A stretch of DNA of 64,000 bases from CALJTV01 sp034435835 (GCA_034435835.1 DAOTWF010000002.1:70920-134919); one strand, 5' to 3'. Positions 9,518 through 18,920 are shown, counted from the stretch's first letter. The notes: generated by a model not told the origin, from the letters alone. Translations and numbers: made by a program.

Positions 9518-9653
9518 CCGCCAAAAACCACCAATTTTGCTCTCCTACACTTACCCTCTTTCTCCAACGTATGTCCGGCTCCATGCCTATTGATTTATCA
9601 CCAATTTTAGCGTAGAGTATTAAGCATCTGGACATTTGCTGGAGGAGGCCAGG

Positions 9654-10943
9654 ATGAGAAAGATTTTCTGGCCGCTCGCCATAATAGCGGCCATCGCCGG
9701 CATACTCACTATAACTACTGCAGTTACAGCAGCAGACCTTGAAGTCAGCAAACTTAATATAAACCCACCCTCCCCAAAAGAAGGGGAACAGGTAATCATA
9801 ACCTGTACAGTGACTAACAAAGGAAACCAAAAGTTGACCCACACGCTTGAATTGAGGGTCGACGGCGAAATCAAAGATACCGAGGAGTTATCTCTCAACC
9901 CAAAAGAAAGCAAAGAGTTGACCTTTACTATCATTGCTGGACAAGCAGGTGAATACGTAGTAGAGCTGAACGGCGAAAGTGCCAGTTTTATAGTTGAGCA
10001 GTCGACTTCTTTTTGGAGTATGTTTTTGAAACCACCGCTGGTAATAATTGTTGGTGCCATAATTGGTGTATTAGTTTTACTTATCATAGTGGTGGTCGCT
10101 ATGCCACCCCGCAAAAAACAGCCCCAGAAGGCTCTTGCTAGAGGTAGAGAGCCGGCTGGTCGCAGCATGCCACCACAAAGAATGTCACCTCAAGAAATAC
10201 CACCAATGCCGACTATCATGCCTGGACCGATGCCTGGACAAAGGCCGGCACAGTCAACCGCACCACCTGACTACCCCCACCCCTACATGCCAAGCCAACC
10301 ACCCGGTTCCTTTATACCAGCAAGCCCAGTGCCAATGCCACGACCGGCAGGTATGCCCTACTCGCCATATGCCAGCCGCCCCATTTTCTCAGTCAGCAAC
10401 CTCACAATCAGTCCCAACCAAGTGAAAGCAGGCCAGCCTGTAACAATAGGCGCGCTTGTCACCAATAGTGGAAACGAAACGGGGAGGTATAGCCTCGTGC
10501 TTAGGATCAACGGCGTAGTCGAAGGTATCACTGAGCTAACTTTACAACCGGGTGCCAGCCAAGCCGCATCCTTTACCGTGGTGAAAGAGACCGGTGGCGA
10601 GTATTACGCAGAAGTCGACGGGCTCATGGGATCATTCATAGTAATACCGCTAACGCCAGCCAGCTTCTCTGTCAGCAACCTTATCATATCACCTGACCGT
10701 GTTAAACAAGGCGAAAGCGTTACCATCAGTGCCATGGTAACAAACAGTGGCGAGGTCAGCGGCAGTTACAGTGTGGTGCTCAAAATAAAGGGGACAGTCG
10801 AAGCAGTAGAAGAAGTACACCTAGGGCCAAATAGCAGCGAAAGGGTTACTTTTAACGTTGTCAAAAACACACCTGGTTTTTACAATGTGGAACTGGAAGG
10901 GCTAGTCGGCAGGTTTGTTGTTGAGATGGAATGGCAAGGTTAG
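9654..10943 (+). CDS. Membrane protein with three CARDB domains
   Basis: 429 residues from ATG 9654, chosen over an upstream TTG at 9636 because GGAGGAGG lies at 9641-9648. It has a signal peptide-like N-terminus with an AxA-type site before residue 30; a CARDB beta-sandwich (about 28-115); a strong transmembrane helix (about 127-150) followed by a basic MPPRKKQPQK stretch; a Pro/Met-rich linker (about 155-240); then two more CARDB domains (about 243-330 and 337-428), each opening with FSVSNL.ISP. CARDB modules are adhesion or interaction folds; the specific role is unknown. It ends convergently with def, overlapping by 4 bp. Confidence 0.85.
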   Translation: MRKIFWPLAIIAAIAGILTITTAVTAADLEVSKLNINPPSPKEGEQVIITCTVTNKGNQKLTHTLELRVDGEIKDTEELSLNPKESKELTFTIIAGQAGEYVVELNGESASFIVEQSTSFWSMFLKPPLVIIVGAIIGVLVLLIIVVVAMPPRKKQPQKALARGREPAGRSMPPQRMSPQEIPPMPTIMPGPMPGQRPAQSTAPPDYPHPYMPSQPPGSFIPASPVPMPRPAGMPYSPYASRPIFSVSNLTISPNQVKAGQPVTIGALVTNSGNETGRYSLVLRINGVVEGITELTLQPGASQAASFTVVKETGGEYYAEVDGLMGSFIVIPLTPASFSVSNLIISPDRVKQGESVTISAMVTNSGEVSGSYSVVLKIKGTVEAVEEVHLGPNSSERVTFNVVKNTPGFYNVELEGLVGRFVVEMEWQG

Positions 10944-11431
10944 TCTCCCTCCTCTTCGGCTTTGGTCACTACCTTCCATAGCTTTTCTGGCTGCTCTATG
11001 CGGTCGATATATAGAACCCCATTGAGATGGTCTATTTCATGTTCCAGTGCTTGAGCAAGTAGCCCTTCACCCTTAATGCGGATAACCCTGCCCTCTCTAT
11101 CCTGAGCTCTGACTTTAACCCAGAGCGACCGTTTAACTTCTCCCTGGTATCCAGGTATACTGAGACACGCTTCTTGGACCAGACGCTCGCCATATCGCTT
11201 CAACATTTCGGGATTGATTAGAACAATGACGTCTTCACCGGGTATCTCGATAACTGCCACCCGTAGCGGGACGCCCACCTGAGTGGCAGCAAGTCCCACA
11301 CCAGAAACCGCCCGCATGGTATCCACCAAATCATCAATCAACCGCTGCACACTGCTATCTATACTAGCCACACGCTTAGCCTTCTGCCTAAGGACAGGAT
11401 CGGGAAGTATGCGAATTGAACGTACAGACAT
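10940..11431 (-). CDS. def: Peptide deformylase
   Basis: 163 residues. Removes formyl from initiator methionine using a metal bound by Cys and two His. All three motifs are present: GVGLAATQVG (motif 1), EACLSIPG (motif 2, metal Cys) and LEHEIDHLNG (motif 3, HExxH). The residue before HEIDH is Glu rather than the usual Gln. Last gene of the moaB-trmD-rplS-priA-def run, 11 bp after priA; priA-def neighbourhoods are common in bacteria. Confidence 0.97.
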   Translation of the reverse strand: MSVRSIRILPDPVLRQKAKRVASIDSSVQRLIDDLVDTMRAVSGVGLAATQVGVPLRVAVIEIPGEDVIVLINPEMLKRYGERLVQEACLSIPGYQGEVKRSLWVKVRAQDREGRVIRIKGEGLLAQALEHEIDHLNGVLYIDRIEQPEKLWKVVTKAEEEGD

Positions 11432-11442
11432 CGCGAATTAGA

Positions 11443-13878
11443 TTAAACCATACTTACAGGATCAATGTCCACAATCCAGCCACGCGGCAGCGCCACTACA
11501 GACAGGAGTTCGGGAATGTTCTCTCCACAAATAGTTATCTGCCATTGATAGCGTCCCCTGGCCCGGGGGATGAACGACGGCGCGGGACCAATGAAACGGA
11601 TATTAGACAATCCTACCCTCTGAACCTCATCCTTTAAAACCCTGGCAACCCGCCTTGCCTCCTCACAGCATCGAGATTCGTTGGTGTGACTAAATATTAG
11701 GCGGGCTAGGCGCCCAAACGGTGGATAGCCGAACTGCCGTCTATAGTTCAACTCCTGAACATAGAACTCCCTGTAATCATGCTTTGAAGCCGCTACCACA
11801 GCATAATGTTCTGGACAATAGGTCTGGATGATCACCCGCCCCGCTGTAGAACCGCGTCCCGCTCTCCCCGCCACCTGACACAAGAGCTGAAATGTCCTCT
11901 CACTCGCCCTGAAATCTGGTAAGTTCAGGCCAGTATCCGCATTTACCACCCCGACCAGTGTTACACCCGGTAAATCCAGCCCCTTTGCCACCATTTGAGT
12001 GCCAATGAGTATGTCTGCTTCGTGATTCCGAAATTTGCCCAGCAGTTCTTCGTGAGCCCCGCGCTTGGTAGTCACATCGCTATCCCAGCGGACAACTCTC
12101 GCTTGTGGAAAGATACCACGGATTTCCTCCTCCACCTTCTGTGTACCTACGCCCAGAAACTTGAGCCGGTGGCTAGAGCATCTAGAACAAGTACTTGGCA
12201 GAGGTATGGAATAGCTACAGCGATGACATGCCAGTTTCCCCATCGCTGCATGATAGGTCAAAGCTACCGCGCAATTCCTGCACTGGAACACAAAACCACA
12301 TTGCCAACATTGAACAAACGTTGCCGTACCGCGTCTATTCAAAAACAAAATAACCTGCCCCCCGTCGCTGAGTATTTCAGACATGGCCTTCAGAAGCCTC
12401 CGACTAAACGCACTTCGATTCCCAGACCAGAGTTCTTCCTTGAGGTCAACAACCTCCACCTCGGGCAGCGGTGCAACACCTTTTAGCGTAATGCGCTCCT
12501 TGAGCTCCACAAGTTCGTATTGCCCTTGCAAGCTCCTGTAGTAAGTCTCTACATCCGGAGTCGCACTTCCCAAGATCACGACAGACCCGGTGAGTTCAGC
12601 CAGTTTAATGGCTACATCGCGACAATGATAACGTGGGGATTTGTCTGACTGCTTATACGTCCATTCATGTTCTTCGTCAATAATGATCAGTCCCAGCTGA
12701 GGCTGAGGCGCAAAAAGAGCACTTCTAGGTCCAATAACAACATCGCAAGCGCCATCTTTGATTCGGTGCCACTCATCAAATTGCTCACCTAGGGACAGTC
12801 CGCTGTGCAGCACCGCAATCCTCCCCGGGAACCTAGAGGCAAAACGCTCTATAGTCTGGCGGGTCAAAACAATTTCTGGCACAAGGCAAATACCGCGCTT
12901 GCCCTGAGCCACCACCTGCGCCAGTGCCCGGAGATATATCTCGGTCTTACCGCTACCTGTGACACCGTGCAACAAAAAAACCAAGGGCGATTTATGCTGG
13001 CTCTGCTGAACCATCTGACTGAGAATTTTCTGCCAGGCTTCCCTCTGCGATGGAGTCAGCTCTGGGGGCAAAGTGTACCCGATCTGCAAGTCTGCCAAAG
13101 GTTCCCTCTTCCTTTCCACAGACTCAACCACCACCAACCCTTTATTTTTCAAGGAATCAATTACTGAACTTGAACAACCTACTTTTCGTTGCACATCAGC
13201 TGAACGAAGAAGTCCGCCCTGTTCAATCAGAAAATCTAGAACCGCCACTTGTTTGTAAGCCCTAGTATCCCTTAGACGGGCAACCTCGCCCTCAATGGCA
13301 GCGGGCGGCAGCCCGAGTCTCAAAAACGGTTCCAGTTTGGGCTTTACCCTGATCCGCTGCAGCTCCTCACTCTTAACTAAAAACCCACACCGTACCAACC
13401 GCTCCACCCCCTTCCTCGCTTTCTTCTTGCCAAACCTTCTTTCAAGTTCTTTCAGGCTCACCTTTCCTCTGCTGGCAAGAAAATTCACAATCTGTCTTAG
13501 TGCAGGCTCTAACTCCTCGGTACCGTGGGGCTGTGAAGCTAACCGCAAAAAGATAACCAGATGGCGCTCAAAACCGGGCGGTAACATTAAAGCAACAGCA
13601 TCAAACAAAGGGGATAGATAATGCCTGCTCATCCAGAAAGCAAGTTCAATCTGCGCAGGAGAAAGCAGAGGATACGAGGTAATAATATCGCTGATCGGCT
13701 TGGTAACCTCGACAGCGGGGTAGTCGCCCAGCCCGACAATAATGCCCTGCACAATCTTGGAGCCAAAAGGCACCCAGACGGCTTGCCCTACTTCAACCTT
13801 CAACTGCGGGGACACAGAATAACAAAAAGTGCACTGCCGGGCAAAGGACGTATTGACCGCCACATCTGCATACTTCAT
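11443..13878 (-). CDS. priA: Primosomal protein N' (replication restart helicase)
   Basis: 811 residues, full length. A 3'-5' helicase that reloads the replisome at stalled forks. N-terminal 3'-DNA-binding domain (VAVNTSFA..FCYSV, VWVPFGSKIVQGI), Walker A GVTGSGKTEIYL, DEEH box IIDEEHEWTYKQ, and a paired zinc-binding module (about 515-565) with CWQCGFVFQCRNC and CHRCSY..CSRCSS. C-terminal motifs GTQMVAKGLDLPGVTLV and GRAGRG are intact. Confidence 0.97.
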   Translation of the reverse strand: MKYADVAVNTSFARQCTFCYSVSPQLKVEVGQAVWVPFGSKIVQGIIVGLGDYPAVEVTKPISDIITSYPLLSPAQIELAFWMSRHYLSPLFDAVALMLPPGFERHLVIFLRLASQPHGTEELEPALRQIVNFLASRGKVSLKELERRFGKKKARKGVERLVRCGFLVKSEELQRIRVKPKLEPFLRLGLPPAAIEGEVARLRDTRAYKQVAVLDFLIEQGGLLRSADVQRKVGCSSSVIDSLKNKGLVVVESVERKREPLADLQIGYTLPPELTPSQREAWQKILSQMVQQSQHKSPLVFLLHGVTGSGKTEIYLRALAQVVAQGKRGICLVPEIVLTRQTIERFASRFPGRIAVLHSGLSLGEQFDEWHRIKDGACDVVIGPRSALFAPQPQLGLIIIDEEHEWTYKQSDKSPRYHCRDVAIKLAELTGSVVILGSATPDVETYYRSLQGQYELVELKERITLKGVAPLPEVEVVDLKEELWSGNRSAFSRRLLKAMSEILSDGGQVILFLNRRGTATFVQCWQCGFVFQCRNCAVALTYHAAMGKLACHRCSYSIPLPSTCSRCSSHRLKFLGVGTQKVEEEIRGIFPQARVVRWDSDVTTKRGAHEELLGKFRNHEADILIGTQMVAKGLDLPGVTLVGVVNADTGLNLPDFRASERTFQLLCQVAGRAGRGSTAGRVIIQTYCPEHYAVVAASKHDYREFYVQELNYRRQFGYPPFGRLARLIFSHTNESRCCEEARRVARVLKDEVQRVGLSNIRFIGPAPSFIPRARGRYQWQITICGENIPELLSVVALPRGWIVDIDPVSMV

Positions 13879-13898
13879 CCCATCACTTTGGCTTTCGT

Positions 13899-14333
13899 TT
13901 ACGCCTTTTCCTCGATCCCCGCACTATTCACTGGCTCGCCGATCTGTTCCCCCTCACTTGCGGACATTTCTGATACGGTCGCCTCGGCAATTTTCTCCCG
14001 TCTTTCTTTAAGGCGTGATTCCCGGGCGCTGAGCCTTCGTATGTAGTACAGTTTCGCCCTTCGAACCTTACCACGGCGCACCACCTCTACCCTCTCCAGA
14101 AATGGGGAGCCAAATGGAAAAGTATGCTCCACACCAACACCATAAGCGACTTTTCTAATGGTAAAGCTACCGCCACCACCACCAAGCCTCACTTTAACTA
14201 CGAGCCCCTGCAAGATCTGAACACGCTCCCTGTTAGCCTCTCTAACTCTGAAACTTACCCTGACCATGTCGCCTGGAGCAATGTCTGGTACCACGGAATT
14301 CGTCTTGGTTCGAAGAGAAGTACTGGACTCCAT
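13899..14333 (-). CDS. rplS: 50S ribosomal protein L19
   Basis: 144 residues, longer than the usual 115-120 because of an acidic C-terminal tail after RRLSARESRLKERR. The core is typical: PGDMVRVSFRVREANRERVQ, LQGLVVKVRLGGGGGSFTIRK, VEHTFPFGSPFLERVEVVRRGKVRRAKLYYIR. L19 sits at the 30S-50S interface. It lies 14 bp downstream of trmD, a near-universal bacterial pair. Confidence 0.97.
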   Translation of the reverse strand: MESSTSLRTKTNSVVPDIAPGDMVRVSFRVREANRERVQILQGLVVKVRLGGGGGSFTIRKVAYGVGVEHTFPFGSPFLERVEVVRRGKVRRAKLYYIRRLSARESRLKERREKIAEATVSEMSASEGEQIGEPVNSAGIEEKA

Positions 14334-14347
14334 TTTTTACACCCTCA

Positions 14348-15088
14348 TTAATAACTAGTTTGCAAAATTTTACTGAGCAGCCTCTTTTCCTCTTCGGAAA
14401 GAGCGACCTTTGCTAATAGATCGGGACGCCGCTTTGCTGTCCGTAGCAGACTTTGCTGACGGCGCCATTTGGCAACAGCACCGTGATCACCAGAAAGGAG
14501 CACCTGGGGAACTGCCCATCCCCGAAAGACTGCTGGTCGGGTGTATTGGGGGTACTCTAACAACCCTTTAATATACGAGTCATCATCTAAAGATTCCTCT
14601 GAACCAAGTACCCCGGGCAAGAGCCTGACAACACTGTCAACCACAGCCATGGCAGCTACCTCACCGCCGCTCAATATATAGTCACCAATGCTGATCTCAT
14701 CAGTAGCCAGATGCTCTGCCACCCTTTCGTCAACACCTTCATAACGTCCACAAATAAGCATGATCGAGCTGAAGCCAGCGAGCTGCCGAGCAATTTCTTG
14801 GTTGAACAGCCGACCCTGGGGAGTGAGCAAAATGACGGGTACAAAGGATAAACAGAGCTCAGATTTAATAGCCTCAACAGCCTCAAAGATGGGTTCCGGT
14901 TTTAATACCATGCCAGCCCCACCACCATAGGGATAGTCATCGACAGTCCGATGCTTATCGTGGGCATAATCCCGTATATTATGGACCCTGATATTAACAA
15001 GCTGGCGCTCTCTTGCCCGTCCGATAATACTCGCGCTGACAAAACCGTCAAACATTTGGGGAAATAGAGTCAAAACATCAATGCGCAT
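14348..15088 (-). CDS. trmD: tRNA (guanine-N1-)-methyltransferase
   Basis: 246 residues. Makes m1G37 in tRNAs, preventing frameshifting. DVLTLFPQMFDGFVSASIIGRA at the N-terminus, YPYGGGAGMVLKPEPIFEAV, and the trefoil-knot SAM-binding section GRYEGVDERV...EISIGDYILSGGE with AVVDSVVRLLPGVLG are all present. ATG at 15088; 12 bp after the moaB/mog stop. Confidence 0.98.
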   Translation of the reverse strand: MRIDVLTLFPQMFDGFVSASIIGRARERQLVNIRVHNIRDYAHDKHRTVDDYPYGGGAGMVLKPEPIFEAVEAIKSELCLSFVPVILLTPQGRLFNQEIARQLAGFSSIMLICGRYEGVDERVAEHLATDEISIGDYILSGGEVAAMAVVDSVVRLLPGVLGSEESLDDDSYIKGLLEYPQYTRPAVFRGWAVPQVLLSGDHGAVAKWRRQQSLLRTAKRRPDLLAKVALSEEEKRLLSKILQTSY

Positions 15089-15100
15089 CTCTAAAACCCG

Positions 15101-15580
15101 CTATGCATGGCCTTTGCCGCTCAAAATCTCCATCGCATGAGGTATGACAGGCAAAATAACCTCGAAACACTCCCTCACTGCAACAGGACTACCAGGAAGA
15201 TTGATAATTAAGCACTTACCTCGGCTCCCGGCAACAGCCCTACTTATCAACGCCTCCGGTTTCTTCTTGGCTGTCATCACTCTCATCGCCTCGGTTAGAC
15301 CGGGGATTATCCTCTCGACCACTGCTAGGGTCGCCTCAGGAGTAACATCCCTAACTGCCAAACCTGTACCTCCGCTGGTCACGATAAGGTCAAGTCCATC
15401 CACATCCACCCACTGCCTCAAGGTGGATGAGATCGTCTCCATTTCATCAGGCACTACGGCATACATGTCCACACTAACGCCCAGCCGCTTAACATACTCA
15501 CAGGCCACCTTACCACTCTTATCACCCTCCTCACCACGCCACCTCCTATCGCTAATCACAAGTACTCCGCCGCGAAACAT
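15101..15580 (-). CDS. MoaB/Mog-family molybdenum cofactor protein
   Basis: 159 residues. The family binds molybdopterin and adenylates it (Mog/MogA type) or is MoaB. TSGGTGLAVRDVTPEAT at about 92-108 is the shared signature; INLPGSPVAVRECFEVILPVIPHA closes the domain. The sequence alone does not separate MogA from MoaB, so no symbol is given. A second Mo-cofactor gene (mobB) lies at 31748-32272. First gene of the run leading into trmD. Confidence 0.9.
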   Translation of the reverse strand: MFRGGVLVISDRRWRGEEGDKSGKVACEYVKRLGVSVDMYAVVPDEMETISSTLRQWVDVDGLDLIVTSGGTGLAVRDVTPEATLAVVERIIPGLTEAMRVMTAKKKPEALISRAVAGSRGKCLIINLPGSPVAVRECFEVILPVIPHAMEILSGKGHA

Positions 15581-15781
15581 TTGACTATTTTACCACATCC
15601 ATCGAAAGCTTGAAACTGCAACTCTTGCGCACTAAGCCCCATCATAAAAATAACCACTTCATGCTACAAAATATAGGGGGCCAAAAAGCGTATCCACAAT
15701 ATATAGAAACCACGCTGTAGTCGGTACATCCCTGAAATGTTAAAAAATCGCAAAAAGTACGAAAAAAGTGTGGTAAAAGTA

Positions 15782-15836
15782 TTGACAATCTGGGTGACAA
15801 GTGTTCTATAATGGTGGAAAGTGGGAAAAAGTGGGA
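15782..15836 (+). promoter_or_regulatory. mra/fts promoter with MraZ-type operator repeats
   Basis: TTGACA at 15782-15787 and TATAAT at 15807-15812 (19-bp spacer, slightly long) form a sigma-70-like promoter. Right after the -10 box lie repeats with a 10-bp period: TGGTG at 15812, TGGGA at 15822 and TGGGA at 15832, each followed by five bases. TGGGN-N5 triplets are the known operator of MraZ, whose gene follows. A Shine-Dalgarno (GGAGGTG, 15840-15846) for the next gene comes immediately after. Confidence 0.8.
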
Positions 15837-15850
15837 AAAGGAGGTGACGC

Positions 15851-16213
15851 ATGATTGACTGTGTGCAATACCGGGTAGGTAACAGTAAGTTGCTCCATTT
15901 TCTGAAGGGGAACAATCATAGCAACATCGAGCTTCAGTTGATCCGCTTTTGGTCCCGCCATCCGCGAGCGAAGTTAAGTCTATGTGCGATTGCTTGTGCT
16001 CTAGACATGGCGAGAATCAATCTCAGGGATGCTATTAAAGCACTTGTCGTCAAAGGAATATTGCAAGAGCAGACCAACGGCAATGGTCTGGTCACCTATT
16101 CGCTCAGTGACAGGGCAGAGGTACAGGAATGCATAGAAGAACTGACCAAACTGGACTGGCGAGAGGTGAGGATACTGGAGCGCCAACTCGAGAGTGAAGC
16201 CGTTCTAGCTTAA
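15851..16213 (+). CDS. Winged-helix-like small protein upstream of mraZ
   Basis: 120 residues, no confident family name. Residues about 30-90 look like a winged-helix fold: LIRFWSRHPRAKLSLCAIACALDM, then a recognition-helix-like RINLRDAIKALVVKGILQEQ and a wing NGNGLVTYSL. The C-terminal segment is a charged helix (EECIEEL..DWREVRILERQLE). It is the first gene behind the MraZ-type operator and 10 bp before mraZ, so it is probably co-regulated and may act on transcription. Good Shine-Dalgarno before the ATG. Confidence 0.75.
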   Translation: MIDCVQYRVGNSKLLHFLKGNNHSNIELQLIRFWSRHPRAKLSLCAIACALDMARINLRDAIKALVVKGILQEQTNGNGLVTYSLSDRAEVQECIEELTKLDWREVRILERQLESEAVLA

Positions 16214-16223
16214 GAAAAGGCAA

Positions 16224-16649
16224 ATGTTCCTCGGCGAGTACGAATATAAAGTAGACAACAAAGGCAGGTTACCTCTGCCTCCGAAATTCAGACAGGAACT
16301 CGGAGGAGAATTGATGGTTACCAGAGGCGCCGAAAGATGCATCGTCCTGTACACGGCAGCGGAATGGCGCAAGCTGGCTGACCAACTAGCGTCACAGACC
16401 GTATCCCCTAGTAAACTGCGCAGGCTAAACCGCGTGCTGTTTGGCGCTGCATTCAGCCTGGCACTTGACGGACAAGGCAGAATCGCGCTACCACAGCCGT
16501 TACGTCAATACGCACAAATAGAAGACACGGCTGTCATAGTAGGCGCCAACAATTGTGTCGAGATATGGAATTCGGAGCTCTGGAATGCTGAAAAAGCATC
16601 CGCTGAAGAGCAAGTCTGGCAAATCATAGAAAGCCTTGAGGGGCAATAA
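16224..16649 (+). CDS. mraZ: Transcriptional regulator MraZ
   Basis: 141 residues, two SpoVT/AbrB-like repeats: MFLGEYEYKVDNKGRLPLPPKFR at the start and GAAFSLALDGQGRIALPQPLRQYA in the second half, each with the D-x-K/Q-G-R motif. MraZ binds repeated TGGGN sites at its own promoter, which are present at 15812-15836. The stop overlaps the rsmH start (TAATG). Confidence 0.96.
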   Translation: MFLGEYEYKVDNKGRLPLPPKFRQELGGELMVTRGAERCIVLYTAAEWRKLADQLASQTVSPSKLRRLNRVLFGAAFSLALDGQGRIALPQPLRQYAQIEDTAVIVGANNCVEIWNSELWNAEKASAEEQVWQIIESLEGQ

Positions 16650-17584
16650 TGAGCTTAGCCGTCATGCTACCGATTCATAAACCGGTGATGCTGTATGAAG
16701 TGATCGAAGCGTTGCATGTCAAGCCGGGGAAGCGATACGTTGACTGCACAACCGGCTCAGGTGGACATGCCGAAGCGATCCTGCGGAGAATCTTGCCACA
16801 TGGACAGCTTCTCGGAATTGATATAGATAGCGAGGCCATTAAGATCGCCAGAGATAGACTGGCAGAGTTTAGGGACAATATAACTCTGGTACACGGCAAT
16901 TTTGCCAATCTTCGAAGTATCTGCGAGGAAAACAACTTTATTCCGGTCCACGGCATACTGTTCGACCTAGGTGTCTCCTCGACACAACTGGACACGGCGG
17001 AGAGGGGATTCAGCTTCCGCTATGATGCTCCGTTGGACATGCGCTTTAATCAAGAGGAAATGCTGACTGCCGCTGATATTGTGAACACGTTTCCAGAGCA
17101 AAAACTGAACCACATAATAAGGAGTCACGGTGAGGAGAGGTACAGTCGCCTGATAGCTCGTCAAATTGTCAGGAATCGTCCTATAACCAGCACGCTTCAC
17201 CTGGCACGCATAATTGAACAAGCAATTGGCCATCGATATAGCAAAATCCACCCGGCAACGAAGACTTTCTTAGCATTGCGTATCGCCGTTAATCGTGAGC
17301 TGGAAAATTTGACTTTAGCCCTGGCACAGGCTCTGGACTGTCTGGAGTCAGGAGGACGACTGGTCGTTATTAGCTACCATTCACTTGAGGATCGAATCGT
17401 CAAACAGTTCATAAGTAGAGAAAGCAAAGGGTGTATTTGTCCCCCTGAAATATTAGTATGTCACTGCAATCGCGTTGCCAGGCTGAAAACCATTTCAAGA
17501 AAAGCCATTTCTCCATCAATCGCCGAGGTCAGAGCCAACCCACGCAGCCGCAGTGCCAAACTTAGGATAGCAGAACGTGTTTGA
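16649..17584 (+). CDS. rsmH: 16S rRNA m4C1402 methyltransferase
   Basis: 311 residues, usual length (formerly mraW). HKPVMLYEVIEAL, SAM motif DCTTGSGGHAEAIL (about 31-44), GILFDLGVSSTQLD, RGFSFRYDAPLDMRF and VISYHSLEDRIVKQF are all hallmark segments. Start ATG at 16649 shares a base with the mraZ stop. The overlapping GTG at 17577 opens a 23-codon micro-ORF that stops 3 bp before ftsA. Confidence 0.97.
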   Translation: MSLAVMLPIHKPVMLYEVIEALHVKPGKRYVDCTTGSGGHAEAILRRILPHGQLLGIDIDSEAIKIARDRLAEFRDNITLVHGNFANLRSICEENNFIPVHGILFDLGVSSTQLDTAERGFSFRYDAPLDMRFNQEEMLTAADIVNTFPEQKLNHIIRSHGEERYSRLIARQIVRNRPITSTLHLARIIEQAIGHRYSKIHPATKTFLALRIAVNRELENLTLALAQALDCLESGGRLVVISYHSLEDRIVKQFISRESKGCICPPEILVCHCNRVARLKTISRKAISPSIAEVRANPRSRSAKLRIAERV

Positions 17585-17651
17585 AATCTTGAAAAGGTAT
17601 TTATCACACAGACACACGCAGCTTGAAGAAATCACAAAAGGGAGGTAAGAG

Positions 17652-18866
17652 ATGAAAAAAGTTATCGCAGCCATCGACGTAGGAACAACAAAAGTATGTA
17701 CTATAGTCGGCACCCTGGACTCGGGGGGTAATATCCAAGTTCTCGGCGTGGGTCTCGTGCCCTCGCACGGACTGCATAAAGGGATGGTGGTTAACGTAGA
17801 GGAGGCTAGGGAATCGGTTACTGAATCTGTAAGACGTGCCGAACAAGCAAGTGGCTTGAAAATAGAAAGTGCTTATGTCGGTGTTACCGGGAGACATATA
17901 AGCTCCATGAACAGCCACGGCGTCGTTGCCATACCACGCAACGACCGCCTAGTACGATCTGAGGACCTAAAAAGAGTACTGGCTGCAGCTCAGCAAGTCA
18001 ACTTGCCGGATGACCGGAAAATACTTCATGCCATTCCACGCAGCTATATGCTGGACAACCAGGAAAGGATAAAAAACCCTGTAGGAATGCACGGCTTCAG
18101 GTTGGATGTAGAAACGCACATAATCACTGCAGCCGTCGCCTCGGTACAAAACTTGGTCAAGTGTATTCGCAGCGTCGGTGTTGAAATTCAGGACCTCATC
18201 CTAGAGCCGCTTGCCAGTGGCGAAGCAGTATTGACACCTGAAGAAAGAGAGGTGGGTGTCATCCTTGCCGACATTGGTGGTGGTACCACTGACATAGCCG
18301 TCTTCAAAGATGGCAGTATATACCATACATCGGTAATTCCTGTAGCTGGCTACCAAGTCACCAGTGATCTGTCCATTGGCCTGGGACTACCCTTTGAGAT
18401 CGCCGAGGCGATGAAGAAAAAGTACGGTAATGTATATCCTGAAGTGCTTACCAAGAGCCAGGAGACCATGCTCACAGTTGAAGATGGGCACAGCGTTTCC
18501 TATAGGGACCTGTGCAACATCATAAAAGTACGCATGGAAGAACTGCTCAGACTTATCCTCCTGGAAATGCCAGATTCGAATTATGCTTCACTGGCACCCG
18601 CAGGCCTAGTGCTGACCGGAGGTTCCTCCAAACTTGCAGGGTTGGAAGCTTTAGCCCGAACAACGATCCGTATACCCACCAGAATCGGCGAGCCCATGGG
18701 TGTATATGGCATTACAGATATCCTTCATGATCCAGCCCATGCAACAGGAGTCGGTCTTCTACTATGGGGCACCAGAAACCAGGGGAAGCCAGCTTGGGAG
18801 GCAAAAAGACAGAGTGGCATCCTTGGCGGCTTTGTGAAAGCGCTTAAAAAATTCTTCGGTGTTTAA
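17652..18866 (+). CDS. ftsA: Cell division protein FtsA
   Basis: 404 residues. Actin-like ATPase that anchors FtsZ filaments to the membrane. Phosphate-1 motif AAIDVGTTKVCTIVG at residues 6-20, SHUR-type 1C domain (SMNSHGVVAI), phosphate-2 motif ADIGGGTTDIAVF, adenosine motif LTGGSSKLAGL, and a C-terminal amphipathic helix GGFVKALKKFFGV serving as membrane-targeting sequence. GGGAGG Shine-Dalgarno at 17640-17645. It follows rsmH directly: the usual ftsL-ftsI-mur genes are missing. Confidence 0.97.
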   Translation: MKKVIAAIDVGTTKVCTIVGTLDSGGNIQVLGVGLVPSHGLHKGMVVNVEEARESVTESVRRAEQASGLKIESAYVGVTGRHISSMNSHGVVAIPRNDRLVRSEDLKRVLAAAQQVNLPDDRKILHAIPRSYMLDNQERIKNPVGMHGFRLDVETHIITAAVASVQNLVKCIRSVGVEIQDLILEPLASGEAVLTPEEREVGVILADIGGGTTDIAVFKDGSIYHTSVIPVAGYQVTSDLSIGLGLPFEIAEAMKKKYGNVYPEVLTKSQETMLTVEDGHSVSYRDLCNIIKVRMEELLRLILLEMPDSNYASLAPAGLVLTGGSSKLAGLEALARTTIRIPTRIGEPMGVYGITDILHDPAHATGVGLLLWGTRNQGKPAWEAKRQSGILGGFVKALKKFFGV

Positions 18867-18920
18867 CGAATAGAAAAATATTAATAGAAAAGTATTACAG
18901 GAAAGGAGGTTTATGAAAAG

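Noticed and set aside
13295..14046. Plus-strand frames opposite priA and rplS
   Set aside because: They are shadows of strongly conserved genes on the other strand.
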